Assembly: GCF_001435445.1 (NCBI RefSeq)
Contig: NZ_AZDH01000017.1
Coordinates: 164,936 to 228,935, forward strand
Direction of reading: 5' to 3'
DNA length: 64,000 nt
From: Companilactobacillus kimchii DSM 13961 = JCM 10707
Lineage (GTDB): Bacteria; Bacillota; Bacilli; Lactobacillales; Lactobacillaceae
Shown here: piece by piece, positions 54,257 to 63,660 of the stretch
Position numbering within the stretch: position 1 is the first letter of the stretch
How the letters are laid out: every line of letters begins with the position of its first letter
Notes under the pieces: generated by a model
Seen by the model: the letters and a program-made list of their open reading frames with translations, nothing else
The model's database searches: none
Told to the model about the DNA's origin: nothing
Position numbers and translations under genes: made by a program

Positions 54257-54991
54257 ATGAGTATTGAAAATAAAGTTATTGTTATTACCGGAGCCTCAAG
54301 TGGTATAGGAGCTGCCACAACTAGAGAGTTAGCTAAGCATCATGCCAAATTAGTTATTGGCGCCAGAAGATTAGAACGATTAAATGAATTAAAAGCTGAG
54401 TTTCCTAATGAGCAGATCATCACTCAAAAGGTAGACGTAACTAACTTTAACGAAGTAGAAGCTTTGATAGATACAACCAATAATGAATTTGGACGTATCG
54501 ATGTCTTATACAATAATGCTGGAGTAATGCCCGTTAATGCATTAATCAATCGTGCTCGCGACGAATGGCAACAGATTTTAAACGTTAATATCATGGGTGT
54601 ATTAAATGGGATTGCAGCTGTTCTACCAACTATGGTCAAGCAAAAGTCAGGTCATATTATTGCAACTGATTCCGTAGCTGGACACGTGGTTGTTCCTAAT
54701 CTAGCCGTCTATAATGGTTCCAAGTTCGCAGTTAGAGCAATTATGGAAGGATTACGTCAAGAACAGCACAACAACAATATTCGAACAATTATAGTTTCAC
54801 CGGGCTCAGTTTCTACAGAACTATATAAATCAATTAAAAATCCTGACAATCAAAAGGCTGAGATCGAAGTAGAAAAGCAAATTGGCTTGTCAGCTGAAAA
54901 CATTGCAAAGTCAGTTGCTTTTGCCATTGATTCACCAGACAACATGGACGTAAATGAAGTTATCATTCGTCCCATCAAACAAGACATATAA
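54257..54991 (+). CDS. Short-chain dehydrogenase/reductase (YdfG-like)
   Basis: A 244-residue classical SDR. The cofactor loop is TGASSGIG (residues 10-17). NNAGVMP is near 85, the catalytic serine is in ATDSVAG (about 136), and YNGSK holds Tyr and Lys (about 150-154). ARR after the second strand suggests NADP(H). It has no gap to the acetyltransferase stop and 23 bases to the hydrolase gene. It is about half identical by eye to the SDR at 56621. The substrate is unknown. Confidence 0.9.
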   Translation: MSIENKVIVITGASSGIGAATTRELAKHHAKLVIGARRLERLNELKAEFPNEQIITQKVDVTNFNEVEALIDTTNNEFGRIDVLYNNAGVMPVNALINRARDEWQQILNVNIMGVLNGIAAVLPTMVKQKSGHIIATDSVAGHVVVPNLAVYNGSKFAVRAIMEGLRQEQHNNNIRTIIVSPGSVSTELYKSIKNPDNQKAEIEVEKQIGLSAENIAKSVAFAIDSPDNMDVNEVIIRPIKQDI

Positions 54992-55014
54992 TAGAAGAAA
55001 AGAAAAAATAAATT

Positions 55015-56022
55015 ATGAGTAAATTAGCAAATGATACAAGAGTTTTTAAAATAAATCCAGAAATTGAAGTTCAAAATGTTCGTTTTAAAAATCGTTTTGG
55101 TTTTATTCTAGCTGGACACCTCTATCTACCATTAAACTTTGATAGTAAGAAGAAGTATCCTGCAATCGTTATCTCAGGACCATTCGGTGCGGTCAAAGAA
55201 CAATCAAGCGGTCTTTACGCTCAAACATTAGCTGAAAAAGGCTTTGTTACTGTAGCTTTTGATCAATCAACCACTGGAGAAAGTTCTGGTAGTATTAGAA
55301 ATGTTGCTTCACCAGATATCTTTGTCGAAGATTTCTCTGCCGCTGTTGATTTCATTGGACTTCAAAAATTTGTTGATCGTGAAAGAATCGGTGCTATCGG
55401 TATCTGTGGTCTAGGTAGTCACGTTTTAACTGCAGCATCAATTGATGTTCGTATCAAAGCCGTTGCCACGTCAGTTATGTATGATATGTCTGATTCAATG
55501 TGGATGGGACTAAATAATTCTAAGACTGAGAAACAACGTGAAATCGAAAAGCAAACTTTGGCAAACCAACGTTGGGAAGATGCTGAAAAAGGTACACCTG
55601 CTACCGGATTACACGAATTACCATTTGATGAAAATGACGAACCACTTCAATCAGATACTCTATTCCCAGAAAACTTACCAGCTAATGCTGACTCTGTAAC
55701 AAAAGAGTTCTTTAATTACTATCGTGGTCGTGCTTTCCATCCCCGTTCAGTTAATTCAGCTTCAGCTTGGACTGCTACAACTCCATGGAGTTATTACAAT
55801 TTCCATTTGCAAGAACATATTGAAACAATTTCTCCACGTCCAGTCCTTATCGTTACCGGCGAAAAAGCTCATTCACGTTATATGGCCGAAGAATCATATA
55901 ACCGTTTGAAAGATCCAAAAGAGTTAGTTATTGTTCCAGGTGCTACACATACTGACTTATATGATCAAATGAATTTGATTCCATTTGATAAATTTGCTAG
56001 CTTCTTTAAGGAAAATCTTTAA
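55015..56022 (+). CDS. YcjY-like alpha/beta hydrolase
   Basis: A 335-residue alpha/beta hydrolase. An oxyanion region ISGPFGAVKEQSSG is followed by FDQSTTGESSG. The nucleophile elbow is GICGLGSH (about residue 130), with Cys where most esterases have Ser, as in the YcjY/dienelactone-type group. The late GATHTDLYD holds the catalytic His. Members are often induced under oxidative or xenobiotic stress. The gene has no signal peptide, and a strong terminator follows it. Confidence 0.87.
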   Translation: MSKLANDTRVFKINPEIEVQNVRFKNRFGFILAGHLYLPLNFDSKKKYPAIVISGPFGAVKEQSSGLYAQTLAEKGFVTVAFDQSTTGESSGSIRNVASPDIFVEDFSAAVDFIGLQKFVDRERIGAIGICGLGSHVLTAASIDVRIKAVATSVMYDMSDSMWMGLNNSKTEKQREIEKQTLANQRWEDAEKGTPATGLHELPFDENDEPLQSDTLFPENLPANADSVTKEFFNYYRGRAFHPRSVNSASAWTATTPWSYYNFHLQEHIETISPRPVLIVTGEKAHSRYMAEESYNRLKDPKELVIVPGATHTDLYDQMNLIPFDKFASFFKENL

Positions 56023-56055
56023 TTAGTTATTTCTTTATGTACAAGTAAACTCATA

Positions 56056-56102
56056 AAAATACTACTATTCTAAATAACCATATTAGAATAGTAGTATTTT
56101 TT
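56056..56102 (+). terminator. Terminator after the hydrolase gene
   Basis: Stem AAAATACTACTATTCT/AGAATAGTAGTATTTT followed by TT, ending the first part of the redox cluster. Confidence 0.85.
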
Positions 56103-56218
56103 GTCTTAAGTATTAACTAACGGTTTATACTATGTTAATTATTGGATTCTTCAAATAAATCAAAATCCGACTATACTAGTATTTGTAATCAAGGGGATAT
56201 GAAAGAAGGGAAATGAGA

Positions 56219-56608
56219 ATGAACAGAAAGTTAAAATACATCATTAGTACTTTACTGGTACTCGGAATTTTACTGATTATCAGTATCAAGTTTGGACCCA
56301 AAGATGATATCTCGGCTAGCAATAACAATGTAACTACTACTCAGTTACATAAAATCACTAGCAAAGACGTTGTCGGAACCTGGGTCAATCATCACAACAA
56401 GAACCTTCATCAAAAAATTACTTTTACTAAAAATCATAAATGGAAAGAAAATCAACATGGTATCACCAATATTTATTCTGGTACCTGGAAGATAGTCGGT
56501 AAACGAACAATTCGGCTTGCACCATATGATGAAAAAATTGTTTTCAATAAACATAACAAGAAACAAATGAACGTCGTTAATTATAATCATATTTTAAACA
56601 AAAATTAG
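56219..56608 (+). CDS. Small membrane-anchored lipocalin-like protein
   Basis: A 129-residue protein, with ATG 56219 eight bases after AGAAGGG; an ATG six bases earlier is too near the ribosome binding site. One N-terminal membrane helix (LKYIISTLLVLGILLIISIK) is followed by a small beta-rich domain with VGTWVNHHNKN, SGTWKIVGKRTIRL and IVFNKHNKK. The pattern suggests a lipocalin-like fold outside the cell, uncleaved. Function is unknown. It precedes an SDR by 12 bases, so it begins the second transcription unit. Confidence 0.6.
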   Translation: MNRKLKYIISTLLVLGILLIISIKFGPKDDISASNNNVTTTQLHKITSKDVVGTWVNHHNKNLHQKITFTKNHKWKENQHGITNIYSGTWKIVGKRTIRLAPYDEKIVFNKHNKKQMNVVNYNHILNKN

Positions 56609-56620
56609 GAGGACATTAAT

Positions 56621-57364
56621 ATGTCAGTAGAAAATAAAGTCGTTGTTATTACAGGAGCATCATCAGGTATTGGAGAAGCTACAGCTAAACTATTAGCTAA
56701 GAACGGTGCCAAAGTTGTTTTAGGAGCTAGACGTGAATCTCGTCTTCAAGAAATTAGTCAGGATATTATCGAAGCCGGTGGACAAGCTGCTTATCGTGTT
56801 ACCGATGTTACTGAATCTGAAGATTTGAAAGCTTTAGTGAGCCTAGCCAAAGAAAAATTTGGAACTATCGATGTTATTTATAACAATGCTGGAATTATGC
56901 CTACATCCCCAATCAGTGCTTTAAAAGTTAATGAATGGAATGCCATGATTGACGTTAACTTGAAGGGTGTTCTTAATGGTGTCGCAGCGGTTATGCCCGA
57001 TTTCACTTCTCAAAAGCATGGTCAAATCATTACAACATCATCCGTTGCTGGTTTAAAGAGTTTTGTTGGATCAGGTGTTTACGGTGCTACTAAATTTGCT
57101 GTTAGAAATTTAATGGAAGTTATCCGTATGGAAAGTGCTCAAGAACACACCAATATCCGTACTGCTACAATTTATCCAGCCGCCATCAATACCGAATTAC
57201 TACAACATATTACTGATAAGAATGCTAAACAAGGGATGGACAAACTTTATCAATCAGTCGGTATCACACCTGACGCAATTGCTCGTGTAGTCAACTTTGC
57301 TATCGATCAACCGGAAGATGTTAATGTAAATGAGTTTACTGTATACCCAACTAAACAAGGATAA
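56621..57364 (+). CDS. Short-chain dehydrogenase/reductase
   Basis: A 247-residue classical SDR with TGASSGIGEA at residues 11-20, GARRESRL (NADP preference), NNAGIMP, the serine in TTSSVAG and the YGATK pair. It resembles the SDR at 54257 in sequence and length. A ribosome binding site (TAGGAGG) lies at optimal spacing. It starts a run of four genes with gaps of 13-15 bases. The substrate is unknown. A carbonyl or quinone reductase activity is plausible. Confidence 0.9.
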   Translation: MSVENKVVVITGASSGIGEATAKLLAKNGAKVVLGARRESRLQEISQDIIEAGGQAAYRVTDVTESEDLKALVSLAKEKFGTIDVIYNNAGIMPTSPISALKVNEWNAMIDVNLKGVLNGVAAVMPDFTSQKHGQIITTSSVAGLKSFVGSGVYGATKFAVRNLMEVIRMESAQEHTNIRTATIYPAAINTELLQHITDKNAKQGMDKLYQSVGITPDAIARVVNFAIDQPEDVNVNEFTVYPTKQG

Positions 57365-57378
57365 TTAAGGAGAATAAA

Positions 57379-58017
57379 ATGCAAAACGTTATTTTATTAG
57401 GCGCCACAAGCAATATTTCTAAATATTTGATTCCCATGCTATTGAAAGAAACTGATGTCCATCTGACATTATTCGCTAGAAATGCTAATAAGCGTTTAAC
57501 GCAATTCAATAACAATTCTCGAATAACACTCTTTGATGGCAATTGGAATGAATTAAAGGACCTCAATCAAGCTATTGCCGGACAAGATATAGTTTATCTA
57601 GCCACAGGACACTTTGTAGAGGCAAATCAAAATGTTGTTCAAGCTATGAAACAGAATAAAGTTAGTCGTTTGATTGTTGCCGGTGGTCTCGGTATTTACG
57701 ATGAAGTCGCCGGAAAATTTGGACAATGGAATGCTCGTATGATGGGAAATTATACCGTCATCAAACAAGCCGCTGCTGTCATTGATAATAGTGGATTAGA
57801 CTACACTTTCTTTAGAATGACATGGCTTTATAACCAAGATGGTAATTACAACTATCAAGTAGTTCCTCAAGGTCAACCAATGAAGGGAACTCAAGTAACG
57901 CGTCAGGCCGTTGCTAAATTGATAACCGATATTGTTAAACAACCAACACTCTATGCTAAACAAAGTATCGGTGTTGTAGAGCCAAATACTGAATGGGACA
58001 AACCATCTTTTTATTAA
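57379..58017 (+). CDS. NAD(P)H-binding protein (atypical SDR family)
   Basis: A 212-residue Rossmann protein with a variant cofactor loop ILLGATSNISKY near the start, then GNWNELKDLNQAIAGQDIV and YTFFRMTWLYNQDG. The family (NmrA/YwnB-like) binds NAD(P)H and acts as a redox sensor or reductase without the usual YxxxK site. The glycine pattern is G-A-T-S-N-I, not the normal GATGxxG, so binding may differ. The ribosome binding site AAGGAG precedes the ATG. Confidence 0.85.
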   Translation: MQNVILLGATSNISKYLIPMLLKETDVHLTLFARNANKRLTQFNNNSRITLFDGNWNELKDLNQAIAGQDIVYLATGHFVEANQNVVQAMKQNKVSRLIVAGGLGIYDEVAGKFGQWNARMMGNYTVIKQAAAVIDNSGLDYTFFRMTWLYNQDGNYNYQVVPQGQPMKGTQVTRQAVAKLITDIVKQPTLYAKQSIGVVEPNTEWDKPSFY

Positions 58018-58032
58018 TTCAGGAGAAAATAA

Positions 58033-58383
58033 ATGACAAAAGTAAAATTAATTATTAATAATCAAGAACTGACTGCCGATTTTGACGACAACGATACGTC
58101 TAGAGCCATTATGGCTCAATTTCCATTAAAAGTATCAATGATGAACCTCTACTCACGTGAAATGACTTATCGTTTTAAAACAGCCTTGCCTGCCAAGAAA
58201 GCCAAAACTAGCGGTTATGAAGTAGGTGACATTGCCTATTGGGCACCACGCCATAGTTTTGTCATCTTTTACAAACAGACCGGTGAGGTAATCGGTGATC
58301 TACAAAAGATTGGTCATATTAAAGATGACATCTCCTTCTTTAATCAATTAGGAGATGCCGATATAGAATTCTCTATAGAATAG
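58033..58383 (+). CDS. Cyclophilin-like fold protein
   Basis: A 116-residue protein with MNLYSREMTYRF, KTSGYEVGDIAYW and HSFVIFYKQTGEVIGDLQ, matching the cyclophilin-like small barrel family often found beside flavodoxin- or NAD-dependent genes. It lacks the catalytic residues of peptidyl-prolyl isomerases. An almost intact second copy exists at 45854. It lies 15 bases after one NAD(P)H-binding gene and 13 bases before another. Confidence 0.85.
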   Translation: MTKVKLIINNQELTADFDDNDTSRAIMAQFPLKVSMMNLYSREMTYRFKTALPAKKAKTSGYEVGDIAYWAPRHSFVIFYKQTGEVIGDLQKIGHIKDDISFFNQLGDADIEFSIE

Positions 58384-58396
58384 GAGAGAACATCAT

Positions 58397-59056
58397 ATGA
58401 AAAAAGTATTGATTTTAGGAGCTTATGGTAAGATTGCTCGTATCGTAGAGAAAAGACTTCTAGATAATCCCAATTATCAATTAACTTTAGTTTTAAGACA
58501 TGCTAATCGTTTGAATTCACTAAAGAATCACGATAATGTAACCGTAATTGAAGGGGATGTCAGCGATAAAGACTTTTTGACAAAGATAATTGCTGGTCAA
58601 GATATAGTTTATGCTAATCTCAATGGACAAATGGAACAATGGGCGCAAAATATTGTTTTCGCGATGCAACAAAACTCAGTAACACAATTAATTTGGATAA
58701 CTGGTTCTGGACTTTATCATGAAGTACCTGATCCATTTGGTTCATGGGTTGAAAATTACGTTGGACATGCCTCAAAAGAAGATACTAGACGTGCTGCTAA
58801 AATTATTGAAAACAGTCAACTATCATATACCATTATCCGTGCCGCCTATATGACCGATGATGCTGAAGTTAATTACGAGTTAACTGAAAAAGGTGAAACT
58901 TTCAAAGGAACCATGATTTCTAGAAGTAGCATTGCGGACTTCGTTATTAAGATCATCGACGATCCTAATAAATATCAACGTGAAAGCTTTGGTATCAGTA
59001 AGCCTGGTACAGACGGTATGCTTCATCGTATTCGAGAAATTGAACATGATCTCTAA
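58397..59056 (+). CDS. NAD(P)H-binding protein (NmrA-like)
   Basis: A 219-residue Rossmann protein with a normal GAYGKIAR loop, GDVSDKDF, LIWITGSGLYHEVPDPFG, and SKEDTRRAAKIIENS where a tyrosine-lysine pair is absent. It belongs to the NAD-dependent epimerase-like NmrA group. It is the last gene of the unit and is followed by a strong terminator. The gene at 46786 is its broken paralogue. Confidence 0.88.
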   Translation: MKKVLILGAYGKIARIVEKRLLDNPNYQLTLVLRHANRLNSLKNHDNVTVIEGDVSDKDFLTKIIAGQDIVYANLNGQMEQWAQNIVFAMQQNSVTQLIWITGSGLYHEVPDPFGSWVENYVGHASKEDTRRAAKIIENSQLSYTIIRAAYMTDDAEVNYELTEKGETFKGTMISRSSIADFVIKIIDDPNKYQRESFGISKPGTDGMLHRIREIEHDL

Positions 59057-59057
59057 A

Positions 59058-59105
59058 CACAAAAAGATCCTTACACTTTATTTATTCTGTAAGGATCTTT
59101 TTGTA
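59058..59105 (+). terminator. Terminator after the redox gene cluster
   Basis: A 16-bp stem ACAAAAAGATCCTTAC/GTAAGGATCTTTTTGT with a 14-base loop. Confidence 0.8.
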
Positions 59106-59167
59106 TTGCTTTGTTTTTGTTGAAACAGTAAGGTAGTTTTAGAAACTAAAGCAGGAAAGGTAAGTAA

Positions 59168-59701
59168 ATGACTGAAGATTTGAGAGTAATTAAAACAATT
59201 CGAGATATTCAAAATGGTTTTATCCAAGTATTACAAGATAGACCTTTCGAAAAAATTACGGTAAATGACATATGTACCGCTAGTCTAGTTGGTCGCAGTA
59301 CTTTTTACCATCATTATCAGGATAAGTATGACCTGTTGGCACAAATGAATCATACTCAGGCCAAAAAATTCAATATTCTTCTCTCCAACAGGATAGAACA
59401 ATTAAATCAGGATGAACTGTTACTTAACCTATACAACAGCCTTGTTCCAGATAGTAAAGTAATCACTACATTAGTACAAGTATCTGATGTCAGAGATAAT
59501 CTAGAAGCTACTTATTTCAAACTTTTGAAACAATATTTTATTAAAATATCATCACAAATTAAAATAGAAGTTCCTAATGATTTTTTGAGTGATTTTTATG
59601 CTAATAGCGCTTTAACAGCAATTCTTTGGTCTCTCAAACACGGTCACCAAGAAGAGATTTCCACATTTATGAATGGATTAGTTAAAAAATCAATAGGGTA
59701 A
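59168..59701 (+). CDS. TetR/AcrR-family transcriptional regulator
   Basis: A 177-residue regulator. The N-terminal helix-turn-helix (FEKITVNDICTASLVGRSTF, YHHYQDKYDLL, residues 27-57) is followed by a C-terminal domain (about 80-177) of the TetR_C_33/DhaS-like type. It has its own AGGAAAGG ribosome binding site and lies after the redox cluster, which it may repress, together with the opposite metallo-beta-lactamase gene whose end it overlaps by 12 bases. The disrupted TetR gene at 39317 is similar in layout. Confidence 0.88.
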   Translation: MTEDLRVIKTIRDIQNGFIQVLQDRPFEKITVNDICTASLVGRSTFYHHYQDKYDLLAQMNHTQAKKFNILLSNRIEQLNQDELLLNLYNSLVPDSKVITTLVQVSDVRDNLEATYFKLLKQYFIKISSQIKIEVPNDFLSDFYANSALTAILWSLKHGHQEEISTFMNGLVKKSIG

Positions 59702-60523
59702 TTCTATAATTTGGGAATCAACTTTAGGATCATGGTTAGCAATTGCAGCTATACATTTTTCACTGTGGGCTTGTTCCCGAACCCAACCTAAAGAGGTTAT
59801 GGCATCCTTTCGATTAGTACAAATACCTGGTGTCAACATTTCTTCCCATGAACGAGCGGCATATCCAGTATCTGCTGCCAAAAGGACGTATTTGCCATCA
59901 CTACCCTTGATCATAGTTGCCGACATCCCTGTAGCATGACCTGGCGTACGAATTTGTACAATGCTCCCATCACCGAAAAGATCAAAGCTTTCACCAAAGG
60001 GACCAATATCAGAATGATCATATTTGTAGGTCTGCACATTAACTCCTTTCCATTCTTGAGGCAAGTAAACCATTGGTAAATGATTAGCAATTTCCCATTC
60101 TGGTTGTGATACAAGAATATTCTTAGCATCCTTAACTTGCTTCAAACCGCTGACATGATCGCAATGCAAGTGACTCAATAATAAATAATCTATATCTGAA
60201 GGTTTATAACCAAGCTTTTGAAGTCGTTCATCAACCGACCAGCCTTGGGGAAGGTAACCAGTATTGATTTGTACTTGTGGTCCTAATTCTTTCCAGTTAC
60301 TCTGTCTAACTAATTTATTCCAACCCGTATCAACTAGAATCAATCCCTTGGGATGCTCAATTAGATAACTTGAAACGGGTAATACAATTTGATTCTTTTC
60401 TGAACGGAACAAACCTGTAAAAGCCAAAGGGTTACGAAACTGTCCATGAAAAGGTAGGGCCTTATCTACCTTTACTAGACCTGTATGTAATATATGAATT
60501 TTAATTGATTGCTTGTTAGCCAT
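59690..60523 (-). CDS. Metallo-beta-lactamase fold protein, N-acyl homoserine lactonase family
   Basis: A 277-residue hydrolase with the zinc motif SHLHCDHVSG (H118, H120, D122, H123). A later histidine lies in TPGHATGMS and an aspartate in AADTGYAA, then ANHDPKVDS. The N-terminal VDTGWN and LIEHPKGLILVDTG fit the AHL lactonase (AiiA/AttM-like) subgroup of the superfamily. Such proteins open lactone rings of quorum signals or act on other lactones. The substrate cannot be told from sequence alone. It is convergent with TetR and has no other partners. Confidence 0.85.
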   Translation of the reverse strand: MANKQSIKIHILHTGLVKVDKALPFHGQFRNPLAFTGLFRSEKNQIVLPVSSYLIEHPKGLILVDTGWNKLVRQSNWKELGPQVQINTGYLPQGWSVDERLQKLGYKPSDIDYLLLSHLHCDHVSGLKQVKDAKNILVSQPEWEIANHLPMVYLPQEWKGVNVQTYKYDHSDIGPFGESFDLFGDGSIVQIRTPGHATGMSATMIKGSDGKYVLLAADTGYAARSWEEMLTPGICTNRKDAITSLGWVREQAHSEKCIAAIANHDPKVDSQIIELPY

Positions 60524-60807
60524 TTTAAATGCCTCCGATTAATTGATGTCATCATCATACAAATTAATCATCACTTTGAATACAACCGAATTTATCGGAT
60601 CTGACAGATAAGAGACACTCTGAAAAAATATGTTTCGTAACAAACAGATTCAGTTTATTTGGTTAAATGAAATATGTATTAAGAAATACAATTCTTCGGG
60701 CCATTAAAATTTTATTAGTTACTTATTAACACTATTAAGATAAAATATTATATATTAATCATATAAGGAACAGTTAATTAGTTTTTAAATACTGTACTGA
60801 AAGGGAT
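60524..60807. other. Control region upstream of the P-type ATPase
   Basis: About 280 bases. It contains the divergent promoter area of the lactonase gene and an AT-rich stretch (AAATATTATATATT) near 60750 that could hold the ATPase promoter. No hairpin or repeat stands out. Confidence 0.4.
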
Positions 60808-60870
60808 GTGAGAAAATTGGTCTTTCTAACTTTGATTAAATATCAAAATACATCAGATAGATATAATTAG
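60808..60870 (+). CDS. Possible 20-codon leader peptide before the P-type ATPase
   Basis: GTG 60808 starts a 20-residue frame (RKLVFLTLIKYQNTSDRYN after Met) that ends with TAG inside the ribosome binding site of the ATPase gene. AAAGGG lies close upstream of the GTG. The layout would let translation of the short peptide influence ATPase initiation. Coding is not proven. Confidence 0.3.
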   Translation: MRKLVFLTLIKYQNTSDRYN

Positions 60871-60882
60871 GAGAAATATTAA

Positions 60883-63609
60883 ATGCTAGATGAAAATTCG
60901 TACCAAAATGATGAAGAATCCCAAGCGGATCTTCCCCCGAGTCACAAAGAAACGATTTGGAAATTAAATGAGGCACAGTTAAAAAAGATATACGGAACTG
61001 ACCTCGAAAATGGGTTAACTGTTAATGAAGCTGAAAAACGTCTCAAACAGAATGGTAAAAATGAGTTAGAGGCCAAAAAGGTTTCTAAATTCGTTCAATT
61101 CATTAAACAGTTCAATAACAGTATTATCTATATCTTAGCTGCAGCCGCTATTATGACTTTCTTAATGCATCGTTATTCCGATTCAATTGTTATCGGCTTA
61201 GTTATTATTGCCAATGCCATTATTGGTTATATTCAAGAACAACAAGCTGGTAACGCTCTAGAAAAAATTCGAGAAATGTTGGTTTCTAAGAACTTTGTCT
61301 TTAGAGATGGCGAGAAATTAGAATTGGATGCTCGTGACTTAGTTGTTGGAGATTTAGTTAACCTAGAAGCCGGGGATGCTGTACCAGCTGATATGCGACT
61401 AATCTCTGCCGATAATTTAAGTATTCAAGAATCTGTTTTAACTGGTGAGACTAATCCAGTCAATAAGATTGAAGAACCAATGAATCAAGACAAGTTACCA
61501 TTGGCTGAACGTCAAAATATGGTCTTTGCTTCAACCGCTGTTACTAGTGGCTCTGGACTAGGTATTGTTATTGCTACTGCCGGTGATACTGAAATTGGTA
61601 AAATTCAAGATTCTGTTGAAACAGTTAAAGAGAAGCCAACACCACTAATGCGTAACTTGAACTCATTAGGATTTGGTTTGTCAGTTGCTATTGTGATTAC
61701 TGCGGTACTCTTGTTCGTGGTCGGGTACTTCCTTGATACTTATAGTTTGCCAACCTTATTGATATCAGTTATCACTATGGTGGTTGGTTCTATGCCTGAA
61801 GGATTACCTGCAAGTACTTCAGTTGTTTTAGCTATGGGAACACGTAAGATGACCAAGCGTAAGGTAATTGTCAAGTCATTACCCGCTGTTGAAACCTTAG
61901 GTGCCGTTGATATTGTTAATACCGATAAGACTGGTACTCTAACTAAAAACGAAATGACTGTTAAAAAAGCTGTTACCCCAGAACACACTTTCAGTATTAC
62001 TGGTGTCGGTTATGATGCTAACGGTAGTCTTGATTTCGATGGTGAATTGGAATTAGGTACTGAAAAATACGATTGGCAAAAAGATGAAGGTATGAAATGG
62101 TTGGTCAACATTGCTGGTCAAACTACTGATGCCCAACTACATTTTGAAAATAATCGTTGGGAACTAACTGGTGAACCGACCGATGGTGCTTTAACTACAC
62201 TTTATCGTAAGTTGACTGGTAAAGATCCTGAAGTAAATGAAATTGATTCACTGCCATTTGATTCAGCCTTTCGTTATTCAGCTCGACTAGTCGATTTTGA
62301 CGATCAAAGAATCCTCATGGTTAAAGGTTCACCAACAACTATCATCAATGCTTCTAAACAGGGAACTGATGAAGCTTATTGGAACGATAAAATCACAGAA
62401 TTATCAACTGATGGTCTTAGAGTTGTGGCTTTAGCCTATAAAGCAGTTGATTCATCTATTGATAGTATTTCTAAGAATCTTATCGAGAACCTTAATATGG
62501 CAGGGATGGTCGGAATCATCGATCCACCTCGTGAAGAAGCTAGAAAATCAATTCATGAATTAAGAATGGCTGGTATAAAAGTCAAGATGATCACTGGTGA
62601 CCATCCCGATACAGCTTCTGCCATTGCTAAAAAGTTAGATTTAGATTCCGTTGTTAAGGCCATTACTGGTCCGGAAATTGACGCTATGTCTGATGAAGAA
62701 TTAAAGAACAAGATCGACGACTATAACGTCTTTGCACGAACAACTCCTGCTAACAAATTACGTATTGTTAGAGCCCAACAGGCTAATGATCACGTTGTTT
62801 CTATGACAGGGGATGGTGTCAATGATGCACCGGCCTTGAAACAAGCAGATATTGGTGTTGCTATGGGTATCAAGGGTACTGAGGTTGCTAAAGAATCAGC
62901 TAACATGGTTCTAGCCGATGATGACTTCTCTGATATCGTTGTAGCCGTACGTGAAGGGCGCCATGTCTTCGATAACATTCGTAAAACAATTCGTTTCTTA
63001 TTACCAACTAGTTTTGCTGAAGGTTTAATTGTTGTTATTAGTATTCTAATGGGACAAGAATTACCACTTTATCCAGCACAACTACTTTGGATCAATATGG
63101 TTTCAGCTTTAACGATTCAATTTGCATTCATCTTTGAACCACCAGAAGCCGGAATTATGGCACGTGGTCCGAGAAATGTTAAAGCGGGACTGTTGACCAA
63201 ACTAGATACCTTTGAAATAATTTATGTTTCATTATTGATTTCCGGATTAGGTATCTGGGCCTTTGATTTCTTAACTGGTAAAGGTTTGCCAGCAATTGTA
63301 GGTAGTACGATGGCCTTGAACATCATTATTTTTGGTAAGATATTCTATCTATTCAACTTAAGAAATGATCATCCGGTCGTTTCTAAATACTTCTTCCAAA
63401 ACAAGATGGCGTTCATAATCGTTGCAATCCTAATCGTTCTACAGTTGGGAATTATCTACTTACCATTTATGCAATCAATTTTTGAAACAACTAATATTAA
63501 TTTCTACTACGGCTGGTTTATCCCAATCATGGCTGGTGTTATTGTTCTAGCCATTACTGAATTAGGTAAATTCATTCGCTTTAGAGTTTTGAAGAAAACA
63601 ATTCACTAA
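60883..63609 (+). CDS. Cation-transporting P-type ATPase (P2 type)
   Basis: A 908-residue ion pump with the SERCA/Na-K-like layout: N-terminal cation ATPase domain (about 25-95), E1-E2 domain with LTGETNPV, phosphorylation site D348 in NTDKTGTLT, and hinge GDGVNDAPAL. The M4 ion-site sequence is SMPEGLPAS, where calcium pumps commonly have IPEGLPA. Ten membrane helices are likely. Ca2+ is a fair guess, and Na+ or another cation is possible. The ribosome binding site TAGGAGAAA precedes the ATG. It is monocistronic, with a terminator behind it. Confidence 0.93.
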   Translation: MLDENSYQNDEESQADLPPSHKETIWKLNEAQLKKIYGTDLENGLTVNEAEKRLKQNGKNELEAKKVSKFVQFIKQFNNSIIYILAAAAIMTFLMHRYSDSIVIGLVIIANAIIGYIQEQQAGNALEKIREMLVSKNFVFRDGEKLELDARDLVVGDLVNLEAGDAVPADMRLISADNLSIQESVLTGETNPVNKIEEPMNQDKLPLAERQNMVFASTAVTSGSGLGIVIATAGDTEIGKIQDSVETVKEKPTPLMRNLNSLGFGLSVAIVITAVLLFVVGYFLDTYSLPTLLISVITMVVGSMPEGLPASTSVVLAMGTRKMTKRKVIVKSLPAVETLGAVDIVNTDKTGTLTKNEMTVKKAVTPEHTFSITGVGYDANGSLDFDGELELGTEKYDWQKDEGMKWLVNIAGQTTDAQLHFENNRWELTGEPTDGALTTLYRKLTGKDPEVNEIDSLPFDSAFRYSARLVDFDDQRILMVKGSPTTIINASKQGTDEAYWNDKITELSTDGLRVVALAYKAVDSSIDSISKNLIENLNMAGMVGIIDPPREEARKSIHELRMAGIKVKMITGDHPDTASAIAKKLDLDSVVKAITGPEIDAMSDEELKNKIDDYNVFARTTPANKLRIVRAQQANDHVVSMTGDGVNDAPALKQADIGVAMGIKGTEVAKESANMVLADDDFSDIVVAVREGRHVFDNIRKTIRFLLPTSFAEGLIVVISILMGQELPLYPAQLLWINMVSALTIQFAFIFEPPEAGIMARGPRNVKAGLLTKLDTFEIIYVSLLISGLGIWAFDFLTGKGLPAIVGSTMALNIIIFGKIFYLFNLRNDHPVVSKYFFQNKMAFIIVAILIVLQLGIIYLPFMQSIFETTNINFYYGWFIPIMAGVIVLAITELGKFIRFRVLKKTIH

Positions 63610-63611
63610 CA

Positions 63612-63660
63612 AAAAATCACTCTCAATCTTATCTATTTTTAGATTGAGGGTGATTTTTTC
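63612..63660. terminator. Bidirectional terminator between the ATPase and the LysR gene
   Basis: Stem AAAAATCACTCTCAATCT/AGATTGAGGGTGATTTTT with wobble pairs, T-rich on both sides, in the convergent space. Confidence 0.85.
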
